Under the pieces are notes generated by a model. The model made no database searches, was not told the DNA's origin, and saw nothing but the letters and a program-made list of their open reading frames with translations. The position numbers and the translations under genes are program-made. Positions 22,782 to 30,919 of a stretch of 40,533 nucleotides of DNA are shown piece by piece (position 1 is the stretch's first letter; each line of letters starts with the position of its first letter). Origin of the DNA: Bacteroidota bacterium (lineage in GTDB: Bacteria > Bacteroidota > Ignavibacteria > UBA10030 > BY39); assembly GCA_030682385.1 (NCBI GenBank), contig JAUXOG010000094.1:1-40533 (forward strand), written 5' to 3'.

Positions 22782-25133
22782 TTACTCTGTGGCAAGCCAA
22801 ATCCCACCGTCTTCTGGAGTTGTATCTTTTTGGATTTCACCATCCTCTTGTTCCTTTTCTTCACTAACTTCAATTATTTTAGATTTAACTATATCGTTCA
22901 GGTCTTCAAGTGATTCTTCGAGTGAGAATATTAAATTAAAATCGTGTTCATCAAAAAATGGTTTGAATTTTTTCGTCTGCTCTTCCAATCGTTTCAAATA
23001 ATAAGATGTATTTTCATCGGGAAAATTCGGGTCCCATTTATCAGCAACTTTGCAGTTCTCATACGATGTTACGTTGGTGTCGGTGCCGGTTATGTAGTAT
23101 GCAATCCTATCGCCAATTTTATATTTACTTCCCGATTTAAGGGCTAATTCATAAACGGCGCTTCGGTTTCTTTTCTCTGCTTCGACTTCTTTTTTGTAGC
23201 GTGATAACGATTCTTTCAAAGTTTCAATCCTCATAAAATCCTGAACCTGCCACCGGTGGTTGGCAATATCCTGGAAAAGATTTACATAAAAAATATGCAA
23301 CCCGGTGAAGTCGTCGTTCAATATACGTTCGATGCATTGCTGGATTAAATTTTTTCCAAATCGTTCAATGTTTTTTGAAATCAATGCCGAACCTTTTATC
23401 TGAATTTTATTCTCATAATCTAAAGTTGCATAATTTTTCTTTTTGTAGCTCAACATTTTTTTATATCTGCTATCAAGGATCAAATTGTATTCCTGTGGAA
23501 TATCATTCTTCATCCTTTGGAAAAATTTTTCTTCACCTATTTCGTCTGTAACGTGTTCGGGAGGAATAAAATAAATCCCGTCGGTATCAACTTCGATAAT
23601 TTTTCCGCCTCTTGATTGAATTATCTCAATTACATTTTTTAAAATTTCTTTCCCTGTTTCAGAAATTTTATCCGCCATATCGTAGTCATTAAATAGACCG
23701 CGGTGATAGGCAAGATAACCGTAATACGAATTGATGAGTTGTTTAAAATCCCTCTGAATATGATAATGCGACTGATTGTTTTTATCCTCTTGAAATTTAT
23801 TTTTATACTCTAATCGTATTTTAGTCAATTCTTGTAAAGTTGTGTTGAAGACATTTAAAATATCTGAAGCCGGCGCAATATTTTGTTTGATAATTATTGT
23901 GGGATACATCGACTCGACGTCGGCATATAGAACCGGTCCTATTACTCCGCGCAAGAAGATATCTGTATGACCGCCGGAAATTTGTTTCTGGCTCTGTGGT
24001 TTTGGGATCGAGTATTTATTATGAACATATTCCCGTATCAGCAGCAGTTCAATTTTTGCCGCTGACCCTGTATCAATCAAATTATCTAACTTATACGGAA
24101 AAATTTGTGCTTGTTTAAAATAATTCGGCAGCAACGATCCGGTTAGATAACGAATTCGTTTTGCATTCTCTAAACATTCGGCGACGGGATCAGCAGCTTC
24201 TGCATCTGATATCGCTTCATCTGGTTGGTTCGTTTTGGAAGGATAGCCAAAGAAATCGCTCACATATTTAAGATTATAACTGTGCAAAATTTTTCCTGAC
24301 GCATCAAAATTATGTAACAAACTTAAACTATCTACAAAATTCCGTCCGTTAATTTCATATTTTTTTGAATCCTGTTGGAAGTCCTGTTGATAAAATAGAT
24401 TTTCACAAACTGTTGGCGATTTTTCGTCGCGCCCGATGTTGAATTCGCACTCCATAAGTTCGCAGCGTTTCAAAATATATGGAAGTATGTGGTTGTGCAG
24501 ATAGTGTCCTTCGATTACATCCGGGTTGCGGTCTCTTATAATTTCAATTAGCTGAGCAATTACTTCCTTTTCCGATTTCTCTTTCTTGCCGATTATTTTT
24601 TCCCAACCTTTATTGTCAGTCAGTGCGATGTATAAAATTCTATCGTCAGAACGATTCGCATTGCTTAGCCTTGTTCCCGGCTTTTTATAAGTTTCGATAC
24701 TGATTTGCAATCTGTGAACATCTTCAAAGTCCATTTCTTTAAAAAATGTCCTGCCCGATTGAATTAGGAATTGAGTAATCTGATCAGGTATCAAATGAAG
24801 AAATGGAAGGTCAGTAAAGGAGGAAAGATTTTTACCTGTTTGCTGATTATGAGTGTTCAGTAAATTATGTATGTAATCCCACATATCGAACCATCTGGAG
24901 AAGGCAACGATGTGTTCGAAATAGTTCTCGCCCTCAAGCCGTTTTACCCAATGCCTGCGATGAAAATTGGTTAACAGATAATTTTCTGAAATGAAAAAGA
25001 AAGGGAAGAAATCGAAGTCTTCAAACGAAACTTGTTTTTTATCACGAACATAAACCCGCATTTTATTATCTTCAGTCGGATGGACTGCGACAATGTTAGG
25101 ATGCGGGTTATGTCCGTAAAGAATATCAGTCAC
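22782..25133 (-). CDS. family B DNA polymerase with degenerate exonuclease motifs
   Basis: 783 residues, the size of DNA polymerase II. Polymerase motifs are intact: motif A YADVESMYPTIII (Asp405), motif B KQLINSYYGYL (Lys464, Asn468-Tyr471) and motif C VDTDGIYF (Asp516, Asp518). The proofreading site is not. Exo I, normally Asp-Ile-Glu, reads ISIET with Ser145 for Asp. Exo II, normally ending Phe-Asp-Leu-Pro-Tyr, reads GHYLHNHILPYI with His215 for Asp. The enzyme should polymerise without 3'-5' proofreading. Comparable exo-defective PolBs are reported in several bacterial and archaeal lineages and may serve translesion repair. No uvr, lexA or dinB gene adjoins, and I see no SOS box. Confidence 0.85.
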   Translation of the reverse strand: MTDILYGHNPHPNIVAVHPTEDNKMRVYVRDKKQVSFEDFDFFPFFFISENYLLTNFHRRHWVKRLEGENYFEHIVAFSRWFDMWDYIHNLLNTHNQQTGKNLSSFTDLPFLHLIPDQITQFLIQSGRTFFKEMDFEDVHRLQISIETYKKPGTRLSNANRSDDRILYIALTDNKGWEKIIGKKEKSEKEVIAQLIEIIRDRNPDVIEGHYLHNHILPYILKRCELMECEFNIGRDEKSPTVCENLFYQQDFQQDSKKYEINGRNFVDSLSLLHNFDASGKILHSYNLKYVSDFFGYPSKTNQPDEAISDAEAADPVAECLENAKRIRYLTGSLLPNYFKQAQIFPYKLDNLIDTGSAAKIELLLIREYVHNKYSIPKPQSQKQISGGHTDIFLRGVIGPVLYADVESMYPTIIIKQNIAPASDILNVFNTTLQELTKIRLEYKNKFQEDKNNQSHYHIQRDFKQLINSYYGYLAYHRGLFNDYDMADKISETGKEILKNVIEIIQSRGGKIIEVDTDGIYFIPPEHVTDEIGEEKFFQRMKNDIPQEYNLILDSRYKKMLSYKKKNYATLDYENKIQIKGSALISKNIERFGKNLIQQCIERILNDDFTGLHIFYVNLFQDIANHRWQVQDFMRIETLKESLSRYKKEVEAEKRNRSAVYELALKSGSKYKIGDRIAYYITGTDTNVTSYENCKVADKWDPNFPDENTSYYLKRLEEQTKKFKPFFDEHDFNLIFSLEESLEDLNDIVKSKIIEVSEEKEQEDGEIQKDTTPEDGGIWLATE

Positions 25134-25140
25134 AAATCAA

Positions 25141-25899
25141 TTACTTCTTTTCCTTTTGTAAAAAATTTGAAATAATATCAATCGGAACGGGAAAGATGAT
25201 GGTCGAGTTCTTCTCTGAAGCGATTTCTGTCAGGGTTTGCAAGAAACGAAGCTGTAAAGCTGCCGGATTTACGCTTATTATCTGCGCTGCGTCGGATAAC
25301 CGTTGACTTGCCTGGAATTCGCCTTCAGCGTGTATAACTTTTGCCCTTCGTTCTCTCTCGGCTTCGGCTTGTTTTGCCATTGCACGCTGCATCTCCTGTG
25401 GCAAATCTATATGCTTTACTTCCACATTCGATACTTTAATTCCCCACGGCTCAGTTTGATTATCAATTATTTTTGCCAGCTCGCGATTGATTTTATCGCG
25501 CTGTGAAAGTAACTCATCCAATTCCGATTGCCCCAATATACTGCGCAGTGTCGTTTGCGATAATTGCGAAGTGGCGAAAAGAAAATTCTCAACTTCGACG
25601 ATTGCTTTGTCCGGTTGAATTACACGAAAATATACAACCGCATTAACTTTTATTGATACATTATCTTTAGTTATTACGTCTTGTGAAGGAACATCCATCA
25701 CAACTGTTCTTAAACTTACTTTTACCATCCTGTCGATAAGTGGGATTAGTAAGATCAAGCCAGGTCCTTTAACCGCAATCAATCTTCCTAACCGGAAAAT
25801 TACGCCGCGTTCATACTCGCGTAATATTCGAATCGAATTTGCTAAAATAATTAACAGGAAAACAATTCCCATCATTATTAATGTCTGAAATATTTGCAT
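25141..25899 (-). CDS. slipin (stomatin-like SPFH membrane protein)
   Basis: 252 residues. An N-terminal membrane hairpin at 5-25, then the SPFH domain: [76 protein letters not shown] coiled coil of [21 protein letters not shown] follows, and the C-terminus is short. Slipins form large ring oligomers in the inner membrane. The gene lies 17 bases downstream of an NfeD-type protease gene, the standard operon pair, in which the protease cleaves the slipin C-terminus. Confidence 0.95.
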   Translation of the reverse strand: MQIFQTLIMMGIVFLLIILANSIRILREYERGVIFRLGRLIAVKGPGLILLIPLIDRMVKVSLRTVVMDVPSQDVITKDNVSIKVNAVVYFRVIQPDKAIVEVENFLFATSQLSQTTLRSILGQSELDELLSQRDKINRELAKIIDNQTEPWGIKVSNVEVKHIDLPQEMQRAMAKQAEAERERRAKVIHAEGEFQASQRLSDAAQIISVNPAALQLRFLQTLTEIASEKNSTIIFPVPIDIISNFLQKEKK

Positions 25900-25916
25900 T
25901 TCAAAATCCTTTCTGT

Positions 25917-27239
25917 TTAGTTTTGTAATTTACGCACTTTTATTGTGAGATTTTTTATTTGAATAACTTTTACTTTTGTGCCTTTGACAATTAGTCCATC
26001 CAAACTTTCGGCATTCCAATACTCACCGTGAACAAGAACTTGTCCTTCAGGATTTAAATCGCTTAATGCTTCACCTGTTTCATCCACAAGTCCTTCGACT
26101 CCTGTAGTTGGTTTTCGCATTTGGGCTTTGATGCCGAAACTTATTGCAAACACAAAAAATGCTGTAGTCAGTATTACAGCTACTAATATTACTTGCCAGG
26201 ATATTTCTATTACTTCCAATGTTGACTCCGTATCTATTAACATTATTGAACCAAGGACTAAAGAGATTACACCACCGATTGTTAAAAGTCCGTGGCTGAG
26301 TATTTTTATTTCTAAAATAAATAAAATGATTGCAAAAATTATTAACGCTAAACCCGCATAATTGATTGGCAAAGTGTGTAACGAGTAAAAAGCCAATACC
26401 AAGCATATCACACCAACAACTCCGGGAAAAATTGAGCCGGGATTATAAAGCTCGAACATTATTCCATACATCCCAATCATCAAAAGTATGTAAGCGATGT
26501 TAGGGTCGCTCAATAAATTTAGAAATTCTTGCTGAAAATTCATTTCGACGGTTACAATTTCAGCATTTTTAGTATTGAGTATTTTTTTGCTGCCTTGAAC
26601 ATCAACTTCTTTACCGTTTACTTGTTCGAGCAATTCGTTTATAGTCGTCGCTATCGTATCGATTACTTTTAGATTGAGAGCTTCGGTTTCGGTGATCGAT
26701 AAACTTTTACGGACCGCATCTTCAGCCCATTGAATATTACGCGCCCGTTTTTCGCTGATTGTTCTGATGAAAGCAGCCGCATCATTCGTAGCTTTCTCGT
26801 TCATAATAGAATCCTGCTGCCCTTGAAGTGCAACCGGATGTGCGGCGCCGATGTTCGTTCCGGGTGCCATCACCGCAATATGTGCAGCAAGTGTTACAAA
26901 TACTCCTGCCGAAGCAGCTTGAGAACCCGAAGGCGATACATACACAATTACCGGAACGGGAGAGTTCAGGATATCGGTAACAATAATTCGCGTCGATTTT
27001 AAAAGTCCGCCGGGTGTGTTTAGCTTGATGATTAAGCATTCAGCATTTTTTTCTTTTGCTTTCTTAATGCCCGAATTGATGTACTCGGCGCTGGAAGGAT
27101 TGATTGAACCATCAACAGTTATCACAAATACACGGTTCTCGGATTGCGGATTTTCGGTGCGAATTTGTGTAATAAAAAAGCCCGATAAAAAAAACATAAC
27201 ACCAAAGATAACAACGGATTTTTTAATATTATTCTCCAT
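25917..27239 (-). CDS. long-form NfeD: membrane-bound ClpP-class serine protease
   Basis: 440 residues. Signal/anchor 9-25. The ClpP-class protease domain spans 37-230, with Ser110 in [11 protein letters not shown] as nucleophile and Lys149 in [13 protein letters not shown] as general base, matching the Ser-Lys dyad of PH1510-type STOPP proteases. Four or five membrane helices at 245-370 follow. The C-terminal OB-fold NfeD domain is at 385-440 ([28 protein letters not shown]). Partner of the slipin downstream, with membrane quality control the likely job. It is transcribed divergently from korDABC across a 189-base gap. Confidence 0.95.
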   Translation of the reverse strand: MENNIKKSVVIFGVMFFLSGFFITQIRTENPQSENRVFVITVDGSINPSSAEYINSGIKKAKEKNAECLIIKLNTPGGLLKSTRIIVTDILNSPVPVIVYVSPSGSQAASAGVFVTLAAHIAVMAPGTNIGAAHPVALQGQQDSIMNEKATNDAAAFIRTISEKRARNIQWAEDAVRKSLSITETEALNLKVIDTIATTINELLEQVNGKEVDVQGSKKILNTKNAEIVTVEMNFQQEFLNLLSDPNIAYILLMIGMYGIMFELYNPGSIFPGVVGVICLVLAFYSLHTLPINYAGLALIIFAIILFILEIKILSHGLLTIGGVISLVLGSIMLIDTESTLEVIEISWQVILVAVILTTAFFVFAISFGIKAQMRKPTTGVEGLVDETGEALSDLNPEGQVLVHGEYWNAESLDGLIVKGTKVKVIQIKNLTIKVRKLQN

Positions 27240-27326
27240 AAATCTTTCTTCTTTATTCTATTCAATTATAAGTAAAAATTTAACGGATTCCAAAAATCAG
27301 AATTGTGTAAGAAAATATTTCTGACC

Positions 27327-27359
27327 TTGCGGAATTTAAAAAATATTTTAGTATATTTG
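27327..27359 (+). promoter_or_regulatory. candidate Bacteroidota-type promoter for korDABC
   Basis: TATATTTG at 27352-27359 matches the Bacteroidota -7 element TAnnTTTG, with TTG at 27327-27329, 22 bases upstream (usual spacing 19-21). It lies 69 bases before the korD start. No other clear element is visible in the 27240-27428 gap, which must also hold the divergent nfeD promoter. Confidence 0.4.
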
Positions 27360-27428
27360 TAGCACTTTTTACTGAATCGTTTAATAAAATGTTTCCCATT
27401 ATTTTTGAAAATATTAAAAGGATAAAAA

Positions 27429-27674
27429 ATGACTACAACGGCTGAAAAGAAAGCTCAAGGCAATGTTGTAATTACAGTCGAACGCTGTAAGGGCTGCGGA
27501 TTTTGTGTCGAATTCTGTCCGACTCATGCATTGAAACTTTCCGACCAATATAACTCGAAAGGGTATCATCCACCCGTTCTGATTTCAAAGGATTTATGCA
27601 ACGGATGCGATATGTGCGGGCTTTTATGTCCCGATTTTTCAATTTACGGATTTAGAATAAAGAAAAATAAATAA
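27429..27674 (+). CDS. korD: 2-oxoglutarate:ferredoxin oxidoreductase delta subunit (2[4Fe-4S] ferredoxin)
   Basis: 81 residues binding two [4Fe-4S] clusters. Cys20, 23, 26 and 30 (CKGCGFCVEFCP) form one motif, and Cys57, 60, 63 and 67 (CNGCDMCGLLCP) the other. It carries electrons from the catalytic subunits to soluble ferredoxin. It is the first of four genes in the order D-A-B-C, the same as oorDABC of Helicobacter and Campylobacter. AAAAGGA precedes the ATG. Eleven bases separate it from korA. Confidence 0.93.
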   Translation: MTTTAEKKAQGNVVITVERCKGCGFCVEFCPTHALKLSDQYNSKGYHPPVLISKDLCNGCDMCGLLCPDFSIYGFRIKKNK

Positions 27675-27685
27675 AGGAGATTTTT

Positions 27686-28849
27686 GTGAAAGCAGATCCA
27701 AAAGGAGTTTTAACAGGCGCTCACTTTCTTGATGGCGACCATGCTTGCAGCGAGGGGGCTATTTCAGCCGGCTGCCGCTTCGTTGCCGGATATCCGATTA
27801 CTCCATCGACTGAAGTTGTCGAGCGAATTGCAGAACGTTTTCCGTTGGTCGGTGGTGTATTCATCCAGATGGAAGACGAGATAGCTTCGTCGATTGCAAT
27901 TTTAGGCGGAGCGTGGGGTGGAAAGAAAGTTATGACTGTAACATCGGGTCCCGGTTTTTCGCTGATGATGGAACACATCGGCTTGGCAGCGATGACTGAA
28001 ACACCCTGCGTATTTGTTGATGTTCAACGTGCCGGTCCATCAACCGGATTACCGACTCAACCTGCTCAAGGCGATATGATGCAAGCACGATGGGGTTCGC
28101 ACGGCGATTACGCAATCATTGCTCTCTGTCCGAATTCACCTCAGGAATGTTACGACTTGACGATAAAGGCATTTAATCTTGCAGAACAATATCGCGTTCC
28201 CGTTTTATTAATGATGGATGAATGTGTCGGACACATGACCGAACGGGTAATTATTCCTCCCGCCGAAGAAATTGAGATAACCCCCCGAAGATTTTATGAC
28301 GGTCCCAAAGAAGATTTTCTTTTATTTAAACCTGATGCCGATTTAGTTCCGCCGATGGTTAAAGCTGGCGATGGGTATAGAATTCACGTTACAGGTTTAA
28401 CTCACGACGAAAAAGGATATCCGCACATGTCGCCGACCGCACAAGCCAAGTTGATACCCCGGCTCGTTAATAAAATTAAATTGAACGCTGATAAAATTAT
28501 TGAATACAAAGAAGACCAGGTTGAAGGTGCCGATGTTGTAGTGGTTTCGTATGGCATTACTTCGCGGGTTGCTCTTCCTGCAATAGAACAAGCACGCAAG
28601 GAAGGAATAAAAGTAGGACACCTGCGGTTAATTGTTGCTTGGCCCTTCCCTGAAAAGAGAATCCAAGAGTTAGCTGCAAAAGGAAAAGCTTTAGTTGTGC
28701 CCGAACTTAATTTAGGTCAGATATTTTACGAAGTCGAGCGTAATGCTTATGGTAAAGTGCCTGTTACACTTGTTCCGCATCCCGGTGGAACAGTTCATAA
28801 TCCCAAAGAAATTTATAACGCAATCAAAAGTATCCGCCACGGCGGATGA
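27686..28849 (+). CDS. korA: 2-oxoglutarate:ferredoxin oxidoreductase alpha subunit
   Basis: 387 residues starting at GTG 27686, fixed by a strong AAAGGAGA (27673-27680). ACSEGAISAGCRFVAGYPITPSTEVVERIAERFP is the pyruvate/2-oxoacid oxidoreductase N-terminal (PYR) domain, and SGPGFSLMMEHIGLAAMTETPCVFVDVQRAGPSTG its core. The second domain begins ~275 (GADVVVVSYGITSRVALPAI). With KorB it binds thiamine diphosphate and oxidises 2-oxoglutarate to succinyl-CoA, or carboxylates succinyl-CoA in the reverse direction. Its stop overlaps the korB start by 4 bases. Confidence 0.93.
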   Translation: MKADPKGVLTGAHFLDGDHACSEGAISAGCRFVAGYPITPSTEVVERIAERFPLVGGVFIQMEDEIASSIAILGGAWGGKKVMTVTSGPGFSLMMEHIGLAAMTETPCVFVDVQRAGPSTGLPTQPAQGDMMQARWGSHGDYAIIALCPNSPQECYDLTIKAFNLAEQYRVPVLLMMDECVGHMTERVIIPPAEEIEITPRRFYDGPKEDFLLFKPDADLVPPMVKAGDGYRIHVTGLTHDEKGYPHMSPTAQAKLIPRLVNKIKLNADKIIEYKEDQVEGADVVVVSYGITSRVALPAIEQARKEGIKVGHLRLIVAWPFPEKRIQELAAKGKALVVPELNLGQIFYEVERNAYGKVPVTLVPHPGGTVHNPKEIYNAIKSIRHGG

Positions 28850-29736
28850 AAGGTGTAGAGATGGAAGACCAGATGTATGAAATAGAAGAAACCATGCCGC
28901 TTAATCCGGTTGAATCGTTTTTAAGGATGGATCGGATGCCACATATTTGGTGCCCGAGTTGTGGAATAGGAACCACTGTAAATTGTTTTGGACGTGCATT
29001 AGAGACCAGCGGTTTGGATATGGATAAAGTTGCAATCGTTTCGGGCATCGGATGCACCGGAAGGGTTGCCGGATATCTGAATTTAGATTCTTTCCACACA
29101 ACTCACGGCAGGCCCATTCCATTTGCTACCGGATTGAAATTAGCAAATCCAGAATTGAAAGTTGTAGTTTACAGCGGTGACGGTGATCTTTTCGCTATTG
29201 GCGGGAATCACTTTATACATGCAGCACGGCGCAATCTGGATATGACAGTAATCTGTGTGAACAATTTTATTTATGGAATGACAGGCGGTCAGGTTGCACC
29301 CACAACGCCAATTTCTGCTACTGCTACAACAGCTCCTCACGGAAATTTTGAACAGCCTTTTAATTTACCATACCTTGCTGAATCGTGCGGCGCTGTGTAT
29401 GTCGCACGTTGGACTGCTTATCACGTTCGTTATTTAACAAAGGCGATAAAAGAAGCATTAGCTAAAAAGGGTTTCTCGTTCATCGAAGTTTTAGCCCCTT
29501 GCCCAACACTTTACAGTCGCAGAAATAAATTAGGCGACGGGTTAGACCAGATGGTGTTTTATAAAGAGCACAGCGAAATTCAGCACAATATAGATACGAA
29601 GACTGCTACTTTAGATTTCCAAGGTAAGATCATCGTTGGTAAATTTGTGGACAAAGAGCGTCCCGATTATCTTACATTAATGAACGAACATTATCAAAAA
29701 AAGTTCGGCGATAAATATACACCATACAAAGGTTGA
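28846..29736 (+). CDS. korB: 2-oxoglutarate:ferredoxin oxidoreductase beta subunit (thiamine diphosphate binding)
   Basis: 296 residues from the overlapping ATG 28846; ATG 28861 is an alternative start with GGTG upstream and would give 291. Thiamine diphosphate/magnesium motif: GDGD at 111-114 with Asn139-Asn140 about 25 residues later. Cys36, Cys39 (WCPSCGIG) and Cys70 (GIGCTGR) are cluster ligands of the beta subunit. QVAPTTPISATATTAPHGNFEQPF and APCPTLYSRRNKLGDG are typical of KorB rather than the pyruvate enzyme. The enzyme is oxygen-sensitive and serves an anaerobic or reductive TCA step. Direction cannot be decided here. Confidence 0.94.
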   Translation: MKGVEMEDQMYEIEETMPLNPVESFLRMDRMPHIWCPSCGIGTTVNCFGRALETSGLDMDKVAIVSGIGCTGRVAGYLNLDSFHTTHGRPIPFATGLKLANPELKVVVYSGDGDLFAIGGNHFIHAARRNLDMTVICVNNFIYGMTGGQVAPTTPISATATTAPHGNFEQPFNLPYLAESCGAVYVARWTAYHVRYLTKAIKEALAKKGFSFIEVLAPCPTLYSRRNKLGDGLDQMVFYKEHSEIQHNIDTKTATLDFQGKIIVGKFVDKERPDYLTLMNEHYQKKFGDKYTPYKG

Positions 29737-29747
29737 AGGAGAATATT

Positions 29748-30302
29748 ATGAGAACAGAAATTAAAATTGGTGGTTTCGGCGGTCAAGGTGTAATTCTTAG
29801 CGGTTATATAATCGGACGGGCTGCTGCTATTTACGACAATAAATATTCTACTATGATTCAGGCATTCGGACCTGAGGCTCGCGGAAGTGCTTGCAGCGCT
29901 CAAGTAATCGTAGATCTTGAAGCAATCGCATATCCTTATATTACAACACCGCAAATATTAGTCGTGATGTCTCAGGAAGCTTACACAAAGTTTTCTCCTG
30001 AATTAGTAGCGGGTGGAATTTTGGTTACTGAAGAAGAATTAGTAGTACCACATAGTTTAAGGAAGGATGTAATACATTATTCGATTCCGGCAATGCGATT
30101 TGCTGAAGACCTTGGGAAAAAATTAGTAATTAATATTGTGATGATGGGATTTATGACCGCAGTTACAAAGTTGATTGATCCCGAGGCAATGCGTAAAGCA
30201 GTTATTGCATCAGTCCCAAAGGGAACTGAAGAATTGAATTTAAAAGCTTTTGATAAAGGTTACGAATACGGATTAGAAATGTTGAAGAATAAAAGCAACT
30301 GA
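29748..30302 (+). CDS. korC: 2-oxoglutarate:ferredoxin oxidoreductase gamma subunit
   Basis: 184 residues from ATG 29748, chosen because AAGGAG (29736-29741) lies at proper distance; an ATG-like frame start at 29733 overlaps korB but lacks a site. KIGGFGGQGVILSGYIIGRAA and MIQAFGPEARGSACSAQVIVD are the gamma-domain signatures. It completes the four-subunit enzyme. A hairpin terminator 26 bases later closes the operon. Confidence 0.93.
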   Translation: MRTEIKIGGFGGQGVILSGYIIGRAAAIYDNKYSTMIQAFGPEARGSACSAQVIVDLEAIAYPYITTPQILVVMSQEAYTKFSPELVAGGILVTEEELVVPHSLRKDVIHYSIPAMRFAEDLGKKLVINIVMMGFMTAVTKLIDPEAMRKAVIASVPKGTEELNLKAFDKGYEYGLEMLKNKSN

Positions 30303-30327
30303 TGAAATGATGAAATTGTTTTGAGAG

Positions 30328-30361
30328 AAAAAAGCCCGGTTGATTATATCGGGCTTTTTTA
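30328..30361 (+). terminator. intrinsic terminator of korDABC
   Basis: An 11-bp perfect stem, AAAAAAGCCCG (30328-30338) / CGGGCTTTTTT (30350-30360), with an 11-base loop and T run. Its symmetric A and T tracts allow it to work in both directions. Confidence 0.93.
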
Positions 30362-30376
30362 TTTTGGAGAAACTAA

Positions 30377-30550
30377 GTCGAGCCTGCTCGCCGAAGCTAC
30401 ACTACACTAAGGTTTCGTGTAGTAAACTGTAATCGTAGTCGAGCCTGCTCGCCGAAGCTACACTACACTAAAGTTTCGTGTAGTAAACTGTAATCATAGT
30501 CGAGCCTGCTCGCCGAAGCTACACTACACTAAAGTTTCGTGTAGTAAACT
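30377..30550. repeat. 61-bp tandem repeat array, about 2.9 copies, next to tRNA-Ser
   Basis: Units start at GTCGAGCC at 30377, 30438 and 30499, an exact 61-base period. The copies differ at only a few positions (for example AAGG/AAAG and ATCG/ATCA), and the third is cut at ~30550. Each unit has two hairpins: CGAGC-CT-GCTCG, and ACTACAC / GTGTAGT around TAAAGTTTC. There are no spacers. The array lies between the korC terminator and the 3' end of tRNA-Ser on the opposite strand. Confidence 0.9.
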
Positions 30551-30565
30551 TTTAGCGTAGGCGAG

Positions 30566-30652
30566 CGGAAAGGGAGAGATTCGAACTCTCGGTACCCTTT
30601 CAGGTACACACGCTTTCCAGGCGTGCCAGTTAAGCCACTCTTGCACCTTTCC
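30566..30652 (-). tRNA. tRNA-Ser (anticodon GGA)
   Basis: 87 nt on the minus strand: acceptor GGAAAGG/CCTTTCC with discriminator G, anticodon stem CACGC/GCGTG with loop CTGGAAA (anticodon GGA), a long variable arm GTACCTGAAAGGGTACC, and T arm GAGAGTTCGAATCTCTC. CCA is not encoded. Its 3' end faces the 61-bp array 16 bases away. Confidence 0.95.
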
Positions 30653-30748
30653 GTGTAAATTCTTAAAATTTGCACACTGAATATACCTCAAATTTCTGAA
30701 ATTTCAAAGAACTTTTCAGCATTCAATGAAATTTTGTATATTCAACCA

Positions 30749-30895
30749 ATGACTAAACTTAAACGCATAGCATCAGGTTTTTTCTGGAATCAGATCGGAC
30801 GTTCACTCGAATCCGTTCTGATTTTCCTTTTCTCTGCTTTGATTGCCCGAAAGTTAGGGGCTGAAATTAACGGCATCTACGCTATGGTTTTATAA
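30749..30895 (+). pseudogene. N-terminal fragment of a second Wzx-type flippase gene
   Basis: ATG 30749 opens a 48-codon frame ending TAA at 30893-30895. It reads as the start of a polysaccharide flippase: GFFWNQIGRSLESVLIFL, then ALIARKLGAEINGIYAMVL. It aligns position by position with residues 13-52 of the intact flippase that follows (GYAWNHAARVLEYVLIYF...VARSLGPHGNGLYASIV) but is clearly diverged, so it is a paralog, not a recent duplicate. The remaining ~430 codons are gone. It could be expressed as a one-helix peptide, but decay is more likely. Confidence 0.7.
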
Positions 30896-30919
30896 ATATA
30901 ATTTTAAATATTCCAGCAT

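Noticed and set aside
30377-30550. CRISPR array
   Set aside because: The repeats are contiguous with a constant 61-base period and near-identical throughout; there are no variable spacers and no cas genes.
30566-30652. tRNA-Ser as an occupied integration site with a direct repeat of its 3' end
   Set aside because: No second copy of the tRNA 3' end was found in the flanking array or glycan cluster, and no integrase is present.
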